From Betaproteobacteria bacterium (GTDB lineage Bacteria; Pseudomonadota; Gammaproteobacteria; Burkholderiales; SG8-39): 44,625 bases of DNA. Each line of letters begins with the position of its first letter. Positions within the stretch are counted from its first letter, which is position 1. The notes under the pieces were generated by a model that saw only the letters and a list, made by a program, of their open reading frames with translations, was not told the DNA's origin and ran no database searches. Location: positions 1 to 44,625 of the forward strand of contig CANKMT010000042.1 in assembly GCA_947482825.1 (NCBI GenBank). Reading direction: 5' to 3'. The translations under genes were made by a program, and so were the position numbers. This document shows positions 1 to 7,292 of this stretch, piece after piece.

Positions 1-37
1 ACCACCAACCCCCTTCGCGCCGTCCTCAGATTCTTAC

Positions 38-69
38 TGGGTCAACTTTGTGAGCAGGAGCCGGGTCAA
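38..69. repeat. Two GGGTCAA repeats resembling an IS21-family end
   Basis: GGGTCAA occurs at 39-45 and again at 63-69, spaced 24 bp apart. Tandem GGGTCAA-type boxes are typical of the multiple terminal repeats of IS21-family elements. The reading frame across this stretch does not resemble alcohol dehydrogenase, while the sequence right after it does, so this may be the edge of an insertion that removed the 5' part of that gene. No transposase is visible because the window begins here. The assignment is inference from the repeat pattern only. Confidence 0.35.
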
Positions 70-89
70 TTCTGATGAGCGTCAAGGCT

Positions 90-208
90 GGGGCACGGAA
101 AGCAAGATCGGCGACCTGACCACACATGTGATCCCGCTGGAGAAGATCAGCGACGGCTTCGACCTGATGCACAAGGGCGAGTCGATCAGGAGCGTGGTGG
201 TCTGCTGA
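90..208 (+). pseudogene. 3' remnant of a class III (glutathione-dependent) alcohol dehydrogenase
   Basis: About 39 codons ending at TGA 206-208 encode the characteristic C-terminus of zinc-dependent class III alcohol/formaldehyde dehydrogenases: a THxIPLE-like segment, then FDLMHKGESIRSVVV. The family is about 370 residues long, so nearly the whole protein is missing. The frame stays open to base 2, but upstream residues do not match the family and overlap the IS21-like repeats. I read it as a gene truncated by an insertion. If the window were extended leftwards, the missing part could be separated by an element or lost. Confidence 0.6.
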
Positions 209-268
209 AGCGGGCCTGAAATACTGCCAATTTCTACCTTGGCTCCGCGTCTTTATTGGCTTTTATGG

Positions 269-282
269 CGAAATGCTGCCAT
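269..282 (+). repeat. Half-site of the dispersed AAATGCTGCCAT repeat
   Basis: The 14 bases CGAAATGCTGCCAT are identical to the right-hand box of the 64-bp repeat at 22649-22712 and to its inverted copy at 35084-35147. Here only one box is present, lying between the dehydrogenase remnant and the convergent vapC stop. It also forms a short inverted repeat, ATGGC(N8)GCCAT. It could be a decayed copy or a chance match. Confidence 0.4.
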
Positions 283-290
283 GCCTGCCC

Positions 291-716
291 TCAGGAGGCG
301 ATCACAAGCCCGGCGGCGGCCGCAGCCGTCGCCAGCCTGGCATCGAACGCCATGAAGGAAAGGTCTCCCGGGTAGGTCGATTTCAGCCACAGCGCGCTGG
401 CCAGGTGGATCGCGTCGAATCCGCGCAAGGCGTGCCGCTCGGCGAGCTCGCCCGCGTCGCGCGCAACGGCCGCGGTGAGTTCCACAACCGCGTAGTGCCC
501 CCAGTCGCGGGTCAGTTGAGCCACGCGCTGGCGATGCCGGATGCGGCTCTGCGGCCGCTCCCGCAGCAAGCGCGCGAATGCCGCTCGGGCTTCGGCCCAG
601 GCGACCATCGACGTCGAGACCGCATCCGCCGCGCCGAGCTGGCGGGCCACGGAGGCGGAGCCTTTCTCTCGCACGTAGAGCTTCACCAGCGCCGAAGTGT
701 CGAGATACAGGATCAG
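291..716 (-). CDS. vapC: PIN-domain toxin (VapC family)
   Basis: Toxin ribonuclease of a type II toxin-antitoxin pair, about 141 residues. The N-terminus YLDTSALVKLY carries the first PIN acidic residue, an Asp in the LDTSALVK motif. The central SMVAWAEARAAF supplies the conserved Glu, and GFDAIHLASAL and FMAFDARL supply the later acidic residues, so the active site looks complete. The frame has no ATG near the motif. A CTG at 716 overlapping the antitoxin TGA (CTGA) is the best start, which implies coupled translation from the antitoxin gene just upstream. VapC proteins usually cleave tRNA or rRNA; the target cannot be told from the sequence. Confidence 0.82.
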   Translation of the reverse strand: MILYLDTSALVKLYVREKGSASVARQLGAADAVSTSMVAWAEARAAFARLLRERPQSRIRHRQRVAQLTRDWGHYAVVELTAAVARDAGELAERHALRGFDAIHLASALWLKSTYPGDLSFMAFDARLATAAAAAGLVIAS

Positions 717-973
717 CGCCGGTCTCCCGCGACCCACTTCGAGAGATCGACCCCGCGCGGCATCCGCTCCCCGCGGACGAGGCCCGCGGGCTTGCCGCCT
801 TTCCAGGCGAGGCCGCGGATGTCCGCAAGCGCCGTGAGATCGTTGGCGTTGCCCATCGGCACGATGCGCGCGACGCGCCGGTTGCGCACGCTGACCGTGA
901 CCGTTTCGCCGGCCTCGACCCTGCGGATCAGCGCGCTCAGCCCGGCTTTCAGCGCCCGGATACTGGTTTCCAT
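713..973 (-). CDS. Phd/YefM-type antitoxin partner of the PIN toxin
   Basis: 86 residues. The N-terminal half (METSIRALKAGLSALIRRVEAGETVTVSVRNRRVAR, shown here only as family-typical in pattern) matches the Phd/YefM fold: a short helix ending in a GETV turn, followed by a strand with NRRVARIVP. The C-terminal tail, which would bind and block the toxin, is variable. The start is ATG at 973 with a good AGGTGA ribosome site 6 bases upstream. It overlaps the toxin start by 4 bases. Phd-type antitoxins repress their own operon, and a palindrome lies directly upstream of the start. Confidence 0.8.
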   Translation of the reverse strand: METSIRALKAGLSALIRRVEAGETVTVSVRNRRVARIVPMGNANDLTALADIRGLAWKGGKPAGLVRGERMPRGVDLSKWVAGDRR

Positions 974-1009
974 AGGTGGTCACCTAAAGGAGAATGTGAC
1001 CTCATTGTA
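974..1009 (-). promoter_or_regulatory. Probable operator/promoter of the phd-vapC pair
   Basis: Immediately upstream of the antitoxin ATG lies the near-perfect palindrome AGGTG-GT-CACCT (974-985). A wider inverted repeat pairs GGTCAC (978-983) with GTGACC (996-1001). On the minus strand TACAAT (1009-1004) is a good -10 candidate; no convincing -35 was found. The arrangement fits autoregulation by the antitoxin. Inferred, not demonstrated. Confidence 0.4.
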
Positions 1010-1333
1010 CGCGTTCTGCGGAAGACCTACTGCGAGGCAGTCGGATGAATGGTGTCTCTGCCGTGCCGGCTGCCGGCCGCGCGCCGCTGGATTCGTGAAG
1101 CGGGCGCGGGTACCCGCGGACGTGCTCGTTGCACGTGCGGACCGGCGCGCGCAAGCGCATGCATCCGGGTAACGGACCGAAAAGGGATTGCTGCTACTTT
1201 TCGTGATGCACCCCCTGGGAGCGGGATGCAAGCCGAATGGCCGGTTTCGACCCGACTTGATCACCCGGTGGCGCTTTACGGGGTCCCGTATAGGGCTTGA
1301 CGCGCCCCATATCGGAGGGCATCATCGGCCCCC
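1010..1333. other. Intergenic stretch without a recognisable gene
   Basis: About 320 bases between the divergent phd-vapC and tumE-tumA pairs. Short open frames on both strands have no recognisable domain and unconvincing starts. TTGACG at 1297-1302 followed 17 bases later by CATCAT (1320-1325) could be a weak promoter for the next gene. Nothing else is visible. Confidence 0.4.
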
Positions 1334-1621
1334 ATGAAGGCGAAGCTCGTCAGACGGGATCGCGAGGTCTGGGGCCGCGGCGTGGTGGAAGTCGTGATCT
1401 GGGAAGCGCCCAAACCAGTGCCTGCGTCGCAGCACCCGTTCAAGTACCGGCTGGTGTACGTGATTCGAGGGCGACGTGCCGTGGGCTACGACAACGAGCG
1501 CGGCAAGGGCGACCACAAGCACGTTCGCGGCCGCGAAGTGCCCTATGCCTGGGTCGGCATCGAGCAGCTCTTCGCCGACTTCTGGAACGACGTGAAGGAG
1601 ATCGAACGTGATGAAACTTGA
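1334..1621 (+). CDS. TumE/DUF6516-like toxin
   Basis: 95 residues. The fold signature of the DUF6516/TumE toxin family is visible: an early basic strand, a central region with HPFKYRLVYV and a VGYDNERGKGDHKH segment, and a C-terminal helix around FADFWNDVKEIE. The GYDN...GDHxH stretch is the family's most conserved part. The gene begins at ATG 1334 with a poor ribosome site and overlaps the following gene by 11-14 bases, as toxin-first pairs do. Family members are toxins whose molecular target I cannot state from sequence. Confidence 0.65.
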   Translation: MKAKLVRRDREVWGRGVVEVVIWEAPKPVPASQHPFKYRLVYVIRGRRAVGYDNERGKGDHKHVRGREVPYAWVGIEQLFADFWNDVKEIERDET

Positions 1622-1976
1622 GGTCAAGATCGGAGAGCCTATCGCGGCAACGCTCGGCGCGGCGGCGCACACCATGCGGGCGATTCAGGCCGGCCGGAAG
1701 GTCAAGCCGCACTTCGGCATCGGCTTTCGCACCATGGCGCAGTTCGGCGCGGTCTTCACGCCCAAGCGCTGGGAGCTGGTGGAGGCCCTGAAGGCTGCGG
1801 GTCCGCTCTCGATCTACGCACTCGCCAAGCGGCTCGGGCGCCACTACCGCAACGTGCACAAAGACGTGAGCGCCATGATCCAATCGACGGTGATCGAAAA
1901 GAACGCCGCTGGCCTCGTGTACGTGCCCTGGGACGAGATCGACGTGCGCTGGCCGTTGCTCAAGCGCGCGGCATAG
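1608..1976 (+). CDS. TumA-like winged-helix antitoxin (HVO_A0114-type DNA-binding protein)
   Basis: About 122 residues starting at GTG 1608 (or ATG 1611), behind an AAGGAG ribosome site at 1595-1600 inside the toxin gene. The C-terminal half is a MarR/HTH-like winged helix: FTPKRWELVEAL, then PLSIYALAKRLGRHYRNVHKDV as helix-turn-helix, then a wing ending in VYVPWDEID. This arrangement is characteristic of the antitoxin found next to DUF6516/TumE toxins. It probably neutralises the toxin and represses the pair. Confidence in DNA binding is high; the exact family name is less sure. Confidence 0.68.
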   Translation: MMKLEVKIGEPIAATLGAAAHTMRAIQAGRKVKPHFGIGFRTMAQFGAVFTPKRWELVEALKAAGPLSIYALAKRLGRHYRNVHKDVSAMIQSTVIEKNAAGLVYVPWDEIDVRWPLLKRAA

Positions 1977-2121
1977 CTCGTGGCTATGCACTTGCAGCGG
2001 TAATCGACCGGAAGATCCAATGAACAGACGTGACGCCGTCCGGTAGCGGCCTTGGGCGGCGCGCGGCCGCGTCGATTTGCCGAAGATCGTCGACTGGTAA
2101 ACGGAAGGCAAGTCATACGCT

Positions 2122-2156
2122 TTGAGCACATAAGGCACACGGGTATACAATCCCGT
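2122..2156 (+). promoter_or_regulatory. Promoter with overlapping palindromic operator for the brnT pair
   Basis: TTGAGC (2122-2127) and TATACAAT (2144-2151) form a good sigma-70 promoter with 16-18 bp spacing. The -10 box is flanked exactly by ACGGG (2139-2143) and CCCGT (2152-2156), a perfect inverted repeat centred on the -10, as expected for an autorepressor operator. The transcription start would fall at about 2156-2158, on or next to the GTG start codon, so the message may be leaderless; no Shine-Dalgarno sequence is present upstream. Confidence 0.5.
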
Positions 2157-2157
2157 C

Positions 2158-2454
2158 GTGAGCAAAGCTAAGCCGATTCGCTGGAATCCGGAGAAAAATC
2201 TCGAACTGATGCAAACGCGAGGCATTTCGTTTGAAGAAATTCTTTCCAGTATCGACCAGGGTGGCCTGTTGATGACTCTGGAACACCCGAATCAGGGAAA
2301 GTACCCGAATCAGAAGATTTGGGTCGTGAGGCTTCGCGAGTACGCACATTTGGTTCCGTTTGTGGAAACCGAGGAAGAGATTTTTCTGAAGACCATCATG
2401 CCCAGTCGCAAAGCGACGAAGCAATTTCTAGATGAGGCTGGCGATGAAGACTGA
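2158..2454 (+). CDS. BrnT-like type II toxin
   Basis: 98 residues from a GTG start. The pattern IRWNPEKN near the N-terminus, RGISFEEI, LEHPNQGKYPNQKIWVV, LVPFVETEEEIFLKTI and the C-terminal PSRKATKQFL is that of BrnT-like RelE-fold ribonuclease toxins in the LVPFVE...FLKTI subfamily. GTG is chosen because it sits directly behind the promoter and begins the conserved region; a leaderless message is likely. Codon use is clearly more A/T-rich than in neighbouring genes, suggesting recent transfer of the pair. It overlaps the antitoxin gene by 11 bases. Confidence 0.75.
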   Translation: MSKAKPIRWNPEKNLELMQTRGISFEEILSSIDQGGLLMTLEHPNQGKYPNQKIWVVRLREYAHLVPFVETEEEIFLKTIMPSRKATKQFLDEAGDED

Positions 2455-2758
2455 TAAAGCATATGAAGCAAGCATCTTGCGATCCTTCGAAAGAGGTGAG
2501 TGGAAGCCAGTCAAGGACTCGCAAAAAGAAAAGGCGCGTTTTCGCAAGGCGGCAACCGAAACATTGCTGAAGAACAGGCGGGTGAATATCCGCATTTCGG
2601 CAATGGACTTGGAGGGTCTGCAAGCCAAGGCGGCCTCAGAGGGGCTGCCTTATCAAACATTGATGGCGAGTGTCCTGCATAAGTATGTTTCAGGTCGTCT
2701 TGTAGAAGGACCGGCGCGTATGACTATAGGTGCTACGGACAGGCGAAAGCGGTCTTGA
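2444..2758 (+). CDS. Ribbon-helix-helix (CopG/BrnA-like) antitoxin
   Basis: 104 residues from ATG 2444, preceded by GAGG at 2434-2437; an in-frame ATG at 2432 is possible. After a charged linker (SFERGEWKPV, a common mark of this antitoxin family) comes the RHH region: VNIRISAMDLEGLQAKAASEG followed by PYQTLMASVLHKY (residue order as in CopG folds: strand, helix, turn, helix). It follows and overlaps the BrnT-like toxin and probably binds the palindrome upstream of the pair. The base composition is A/T-rich like its partner. Confidence 0.75.
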   Translation: MKTDKAYEASILRSFERGEWKPVKDSQKEKARFRKAATETLLKNRRVNIRISAMDLEGLQAKAASEGLPYQTLMASVLHKYVSGRLVEGPARMTIGATDRRKRS

Positions 2759-2812
2759 CGCTTTCAATGACCTTTGCGCGCTCCAACCGCTGCACTTGAT
2801 CAGGAGAGATTC

Positions 2813-3309
2813 ATGCGCAAATTGATTCTGGCGGCGGCGCTCGCCGCGGCCGTCGTACCGGCCGTTGCGCTCGCGCAGGCCTTCCCGTCGAAGCAGGTGC
2901 GCATCATCGTGCCCTTCCCGCCCGGCGGCTACACCGACGTCTCCGCGCGCGTGATCGCGCAGGCGCTCACCGAGAAGCTGGGCCAAGCGTTCATCGTCGA
3001 GAACCGGCCGGGCGCGGGCACCGCGATCGGCGCCGAGGCGGTGGCGAAGTCGCCGCCCGATGGCTACTCGCTGCTCTACAGCGGCGCGAGCACGTTCACC
3101 GTCAACTCGGTGCTGCTGAAGAACCTGCCCTACGACCCGGTGAAAAGCTTCGCGCCGCTTGGCATCGTGACGAAGACGCCGATGGTCGTGCTGGTGCATC
3201 CGTCGTTCCCGGCAAAGAGCGTCAAGGAACTGGTCGCACAGGTGGCCGCGAACCCGGGGAAGCTGCCGTACGGTTCGTTCGGCGCCGGCACCATCTCGCA
3301 CTTCGCGGG
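2813..3309 (+). pseudogene. 5' fragment of a Bug/TctC solute-binding protein gene
   Basis: ATG 2813, preceded by AGGAGAG, starts a signal peptide (MRKLILAAAL... ending VALAQA). The typical TctC start follows: FPSKQVRIIVPFPPGG, then a VENRPGAG motif and PPDGYSLL. The homology runs about 165 residues to GTISHFAG and stops abruptly at about 3309, where the family would continue for another 155 residues. From there the DNA encodes histidine kinase sequence in another frame; the Bug frame runs on without homology to a stop at 3529. No TctA or TctB gene is near. A deletion, or an assembly join, fused the two genes. Confidence 0.8.
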
Positions 3310-3312
3310 CCG

Positions 3313-4590
3313 CGCACCGCGGCGCTTTCGCAGTCGGTCGGCCAGCTCACGGCACTTGGCGAAGTGGGTCAGGCGATCAGCTCGACGCTCGACCTCGACA
3401 CGGTGCTCACGACGATCGTCTCGCGCGCGTTGCAGCTTACCGGCCTCGACGGAGGCTCGATGTACGAATACGACGAGCGCGCCGAAGCGTTCCACATGCA
3501 GGTCTCCGAGAACATGGCCGAGGAGCTGATGCAAGTCACGCGCAATACGCCGTTCCGGCTGGGCGACGGTGCCGTCGGGCGCGCGGGTGTCACGCGCGAG
3601 CCTGTCCAGGTCCCCGACACGCTCGACGACAGCTACCAGAGCGAGCGCAAGGAACTGCTGATCCGCTCAGGCTACCGCGCAGTGCTTGCGGTGCCACTGG
3701 TGCGCGAGGACAACCTGCTCGGCGCGCTGCTCGTGACGCGGAAAACGCCGGGAGCGTTTGCCCCTGAAGTGGTGGACCTGCTGAAAACCTTCGCCACCCA
3801 ATCCGCCATGGCGATCCAGAACGCCCGCCTGTTCCGCGAGATCGCGGAGAAAGGCAAGCAGCTCGAAATCGCGAGCCACCGCAAGTCGGACTTCCTCGCC
3901 AGCATGAGCCACGAGCTGCGAACGCCGCTGAATGCGATCCTCGGATTTAACGAATTGATCCTGGCCGAGATCTACGGCACGGTGCCCGACGAAATGAAAG
4001 AGCCGCTCACCGACATCCAGACCAGCGGCATGCACCTGTTGCGCCTGATCAACAACGTGTTGGACCTGGCCAAGATCGAAGCCGGCAGGATGGAGCTGGC
4101 GCTGGCCGACTACTCGGTGCACGACACGGTGGAGAGCGTGCGCTGGACCCTGCGGCCGCTGGCGGCGGAGAAGGGTCTCGAGTTCCTTGCCACCGTGCCC
4201 GAGGACATCCCCATCGCGTATGGCGATTTCGGGCGCATCACGCAGTGCCTCATGAACCTCGCGGGCAATTCGCTCAAGTTCACCAAGGCCGGCAAGGTCG
4301 AGATCGTGGTCGCGCTGAACGGGGATATCCTGATCTATCGCGTCATCGACACCGGCATCGGCATCCCGCCGGACAAGATCGACAGCCTGTTCACCGAGTT
4401 CAAGCAGACCGACGCCACGATTGCGAGCGAGTACGGCGGCACGGGCCTCGGGCTGTCGATCAGCAAGAAGTTCATCGAGATGCACGGCGGCCGGATCTGG
4501 ATCGAAAGCGAGCTGGGCAAGGGGTCGAGCTTCATCTTCGAAGTGCCATTGCGGGTGGAAGGATCAACTACGGCGAGCCGCGCGTCATGA
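3313..4590 (+). CDS. 5'-truncated GAF sensor histidine kinase
   Basis: The frame resumes at about 3313 with the linker found before the GAF domain in hybrid sensors of this group (RTAALSQSVGQLTALGEVGQ). A GAF domain follows (about 3360-3840), then a HisKA domain with phospho-acceptor His in [14 protein letters not shown] (codon 3910-3912), then a HATPase with N-box (NLAGNSLKF), G1 (DTGIGIPP) and G2 (GGTGLGLSISKKF). The catalytic core is complete, but the sensor and membrane part expected upstream is missing because of the junction with the Bug gene. GTG 3364 is a possible start giving 408 residues. The TGA overlaps the ATG of the next gene. Confidence 0.75.
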   Translation, partial: RTAALSQSVGQLTALGEVGQAISSTLDLDTVLTTIVSRALQLTGLDGGSMYEYDERAEAFHMQVSENMAEELMQVTRNTPFRLGDGAVGRAGVTREPVQVPDTLDDSYQSERKELLIRSGYRAVLAVPLVREDNLLGALLVTRKTPGAFAPEVVDLLKTFATQSAMAIQNARLFREIAEKGKQLEIASHRKSDFLASMSHELRTPLNAILGFNELILAEIYGTVPDEMKEPLTDIQTSGMHLLRLINNVLDLAKIEAGRMELALADYSVHDTVESVRWTLRPLAAEKGLEFLATVPEDIPIAYGDFGRITQCLMNLAGNSLKFTKAGKVEIVVALNGDILIYRVIDTGIGIPPDKIDSLFTEFKQTDATIASEYGGTGLGLSISKKFIEMHGGRIWIESELGKGSSFIFEVPLRVEGSTTASRAS

Positions 4591-4967
4591 GCGGAAAGAC
4601 CATCCTGTACGTCGAAGACAACGAGCTCAATCGCAAGATCGTGCGCGACCTGCTCAAGCGCACAACCTACGTGCTCTCCGAAGCCTTCGACTGCGAGGCT
4701 GGCGTGGCCAAGGCGCTCGCGGAGAAGCCCGGCCTGATCCTGATGGACATCCAGCTCCCGAAGATCTCCGGCATGGATGCGATGCGACAGATCCGCGCCG
4801 ACCCCGCGATGGCGGCGACGCCGATCATAGCGATCACATCGTTTGCGCTTAGCGGCGACGACCGGAAAGCCAAGGCCGCCGGCGCCACCGACTATCTCGC
4901 CAAGCCCTACAGCCCGCTGGACCTGCTCGGGCTGATCCGCAAGCTGCTGCCTGAGGGAGACAAATAA
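4587..4967 (+). CDS. Single-domain response regulator
   Basis: 126 residues, a stand-alone CheY/DivK-like receiver. The acidic pocket is VEDN (D11), the phospho-acceptor is D54 in LILMDIQLP, the conserved Thr/Ser is in IIAITSFA, and the Lys is in YLAKPYSP. There is no output domain. It overlaps the kinase stop (ATGA) and is followed by a methyltransferase whose start overlaps its stop (TAATG), so the three genes are co-translated. It is presumably phosphorylated by the kinase upstream. Confidence 0.85.
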   Translation: MSGKTILYVEDNELNRKIVRDLLKRTTYVLSEAFDCEAGVAKALAEKPGLILMDIQLPKISGMDAMRQIRADPAMAATPIIAITSFALSGDDRKAKAAGATDYLAKPYSPLDLLGLIRKLLPEGDK

Positions 4968-5800
4968 TGCCGAACGTCGCCGACCACTACACCAGCGGCA
5001 ACCTGCTCGCGCGCCTCAACGCCGCACTCGTTGACGACGGCGCCGACCCGGCCCACCCGACGATCGAGACGCTGGCGCCCTACGACCAGTTCCATGGCCG
5101 CGGCATGGAGGCGACGGAGGAGGTCGCCGGGATGATCAAGGTTGCCGCAACGGACCACCTGCTCGATGTCGGCAGCGGCATCGGCGGCCCGGCGCGCTAC
5201 ATGGCGCACCGGTTCGGCTGCCGGGTCACCGGGATCGACCTGACGAAGGAGTTCTGCGAAGTGGCGCGCCATCTCACGCGTCTGATGGGGATGGAATCCA
5301 AGGTCTTGTTCGAGGACGGCGATGCGCTCAGGATGCCTTTCGCCGACGCGAGCTTCGAGGGCGCCTATTCGATGAACGTTTCGATGAACATCGCTGACAA
5401 GCCGGCGCTCTATCGCGAGATCCGGCGCGTTCTCAAGCCCGGCGGCTGGCTGATGCTGTCGGAACTCGCCAAGGGACCCGGCGCGCCGCTCGACTACCCG
5501 ACGCCGTGGGCCGCGACCGCGGCGTCGAGCTTTCTCGCTACCCCCGAAGAGACCCGCGCCGGCCTGGAGGCCGCGGGCTTTGACATCGTGGAGTTCCGCG
5601 ACGCCTCCGAGGACGTCAAAGCCTGGGGCGCGCGCAGCAAGGCGATCATCGATCAAGGCGGGAAGATGCCGCATCGGGCGATCCCGCTGATCCACGGCGA
5701 CGGGGCGATGGTGGCCATGCGTAATTCGTCGCGCGGGGTGGGGGAGGGGCGGATCGTGCCGATCGAAGTGCTTTGCCGCAGGGAAAGGCAGGCAAAATGA
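4967..5800 (+). CDS. Class I SAM-dependent methyltransferase
   Basis: 277 residues. Motif I LLDVGSGIGG (residues 65-74) binds S-adenosylmethionine, with the acidic post-I residue in VTGIDLT. Motif II/III segments follow (EDGDALRMPFADASFEGAYSMN and VLKPGGWLMLSE in order). The YDQFHGRGMEAT region before motif I is typical of the sarcosine/dimethylglycine- and UbiE-like small-molecule methyltransferases. The substrate cannot be assigned. It is translationally coupled to the response regulator, so it could be an effector or simply a passenger in the operon. Confidence 0.75.
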   Translation: MPNVADHYTSGNLLARLNAALVDDGADPAHPTIETLAPYDQFHGRGMEATEEVAGMIKVAATDHLLDVGSGIGGPARYMAHRFGCRVTGIDLTKEFCEVARHLTRLMGMESKVLFEDGDALRMPFADASFEGAYSMNVSMNIADKPALYREIRRVLKPGGWLMLSELAKGPGAPLDYPTPWAATAASSFLATPEETRAGLEAAGFDIVEFRDASEDVKAWGARSKAIIDQGGKMPHRAIPLIHGDGAMVAMRNSSRGVGEGRIVPIEVLCRRERQAK

Positions 5801-5861
5801 TGAATCGGCGCGTTCGCGGGCATGCCGACACCCGGTGCCGCGGTACTTTCCGTAAATATTT

Positions 5862-5906
5862 TCATCCTTGCAAATTGAACACAGTATGTACAAAATGCAA
5901 GGATGA
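5862..5906 (+). promoter_or_regulatory. Perfect 11-bp inverted repeat spanning the ATPase start
   Basis: TCATCCTTGCA (5862-5872) and TGCAAGGATGA (5896-5906) are perfect inverted repeats separated by 23 bases; the second arm contains the ATG of the DUF4143 ATPase gene (5903). The spacer contains TGTACA (5887-5892), itself palindromic, and is far more A/T-rich than the surroundings. It could be an operator or an RNA hairpin hiding the start codon. Function inferred. Confidence 0.45.
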
Positions 5907-7057
5907 TAAAAAGCCGATTCGAGCGGCCGGAACTCACCTTGCGCCTCACGCGGGCCCTGCGCGGGAGCCCCGTGGCGGCGCTCATAGGCCCGCGCCAGTG
6001 CGGCAAGACCACGCTCGCACGCGCCCTTGCCGCCAAGCGCCGCTCGGTGTATTTCGATCTGGAGAACCCGCTCGACCTGGAGCGCCTCGCGCAGCCAATG
6101 CTCGCGCTCGCGAAACTCGATGGCCTCGTGGTGATCGACGAGATCCAGCGCCGCCCGGACCTTTTTCCCGTGCTGCGCGTGCTTGCCGATCAGGCCCGGC
6201 CGCGCAGGCGCTTTCTTATCCTCGGCAGCGCTTCTCCGGAGTTGCTGCGTCAGGGTTCGGAGAGTCTTGCCGGACGCATCGCGTTCGTCGAGATGGCGGG
6301 ATTCGACCTGGCAGAGGTCGGTGCCACGCAGCTGCGCCGGCTGTGGTGGCGGGGTGGCTTTCCGCGTTCGTTTCTCGCCCGGGGGGATGCGGCGAGCAGC
6401 CTCTGGCGGCGGGACTTCATCCGGACGTTCCTCGAGCGCGACCTGCGGCAGCTGGGCGTCGGCGTCCCGGCGCCGGTGATGCGTCGGCTCTGGATGATGC
6501 TCGCGCACCATCACGGGCAGGTGTGGAACGCTTCCGAAATCGCGCGTGCCCTCGGCGAAGCGCACAACACGGTCAAGCGCCATCTGGACGCCCTGACCGG
6601 CGCGCTGGTGGTGCGACAACTCCAGCCATAGTACGAAAACCTCGGCAAGCGCCAGATCAAGGCACCGAAGGTCTACGTGCGCGATCCGGGGTTGCTGCAT
6701 GCGTTGCTCGGCGTAGACACCGCGAATGCGCTCGATTCGCATCCCAAGGTGGGCGCATCCTGGGAGGGATTCGTGCTCGAGGAACTGATCGGGCTGGCGG
6801 GCGGGCGCAACGCGTACTACTGGCGCACTCAGGCGGGCGCGGAGCTCGATCTGCTTCTGGTGGCGGGCGGGCGTCGCATCGGCGTAGAGGTCAAATACGC
6901 CGACGCCCCGGCGATGACGCGATCGATGCACGCGTGCATCGAGAGCCTGAAACTCGAGCGGCTTTACGTGGTGTACCCGGGAAGCGAAGCGTATGCGTTG
7001 AGGCCGAACGTGGAGGTCCTGCCGCTGCCAGTGGCGCGCGAGCGGCTTGGGGGCTGA
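5903..7057 (+). pseudogene. AAA ATPase of the DUF4143 family, interrupted by an amber codon
   Basis: The first 242 codons encode an N-terminal AAA-14 ATPase: Walker A GPRQCGKTT (residues 29-37), Walker B LVVIDEIQ, a sensor-like LGSASPELL, then a winged-helix linker. Homology continues in the same frame past TAG 6629-6631 into the DUF4143 domain (YENLGKRQIKAPKVYVRD, later GAELDLLL and GVEVKYAD, a nuclease-like core). The family usually has a Trp codon at the TAG position, so a single TGG-to-TAG change explains the break. The downstream part has an ATG at 6677 but no clear ribosome site. Everything else looks intact, so the lesion is recent or a sequencing error. Confidence 0.82.
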
Positions 7058-7130
7058 GCCTGCTGCGGGTGAACGCGGTGATCGAGTGAATACCGGTGCC
7101 GGCATCCGACGCCGGTGCGTCGCTCAAGCC

Positions 7131-7247
7131 TCACGCCGCCATAGGCTCGACGTCTCTCGCAATCTTTGCGGCGATGGTCTTTTCGGCCAGCTTCAACTCG
7201 TAGGCGGTCTGCAAATTCATCCACGCCTCGAGTGCTCGAATGCGCAT
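7131..7247 (-). pseudogene. higA antitoxin gene with internal deletion
   Basis: ATG 7247 to TGA 7131-7133 encodes 38 residues. The first three (MRI) look like a HigA start; the rest (AWMNLQTAYELKLAEK and onwards) match the C-terminal helix region of HigA/XRE antitoxins, where FWLNLQxxYDL is conserved. The helix-turn-helix of about 55 residues between them is missing. A GAGGA ribosome site sits 8 bases before the ATG, and the end of a higB-like gene lies directly upstream, so this is an in-place deletion scar. The peptide cannot bind DNA. Confidence 0.5.
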
Positions 7248-7256
7248 AAAATTTCC

Positions 7257-7292
7257 TCAGTGATAGTCCACGATTTCCACGTCCAGCAAACA
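7257..7292 (-). pseudogene. 3' end of a higB-type toxin gene
   Basis: The last codons read LDVEIVDYH followed by TGA (7257-7259). xDVEIVDYH is the usual C-terminus of HigB/RelE-type toxins, and the gap to the higA-like ATG is 9 bases, as in intact higBA operons. Upstream of these codons there is no further toxin homology. Only about 10 codons remain. Confidence 0.45.

Noticed and set aside
253..1172. Long overlapping open frames on both strands around the phd-vapC pair
   Set aside because: They are Arg/Ala/Gly-rich shadow frames of GC-rich DNA; only the Phd and PIN frames carry recognisable motifs.
6629..6631. Pyrrolysine at the UAG of the DUF4143 ATPase
   Set aside because: No reason to expect pyrrolysine in this lineage; the change from Trp TGG to TAG is a simple point mutation.
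4907..7105. 732-codon open frame on the minus strand
   Set aside because: It covers the methyltransferase and the ATPase antisense, has no recognisable domain and is a product of GC-biased third positions.
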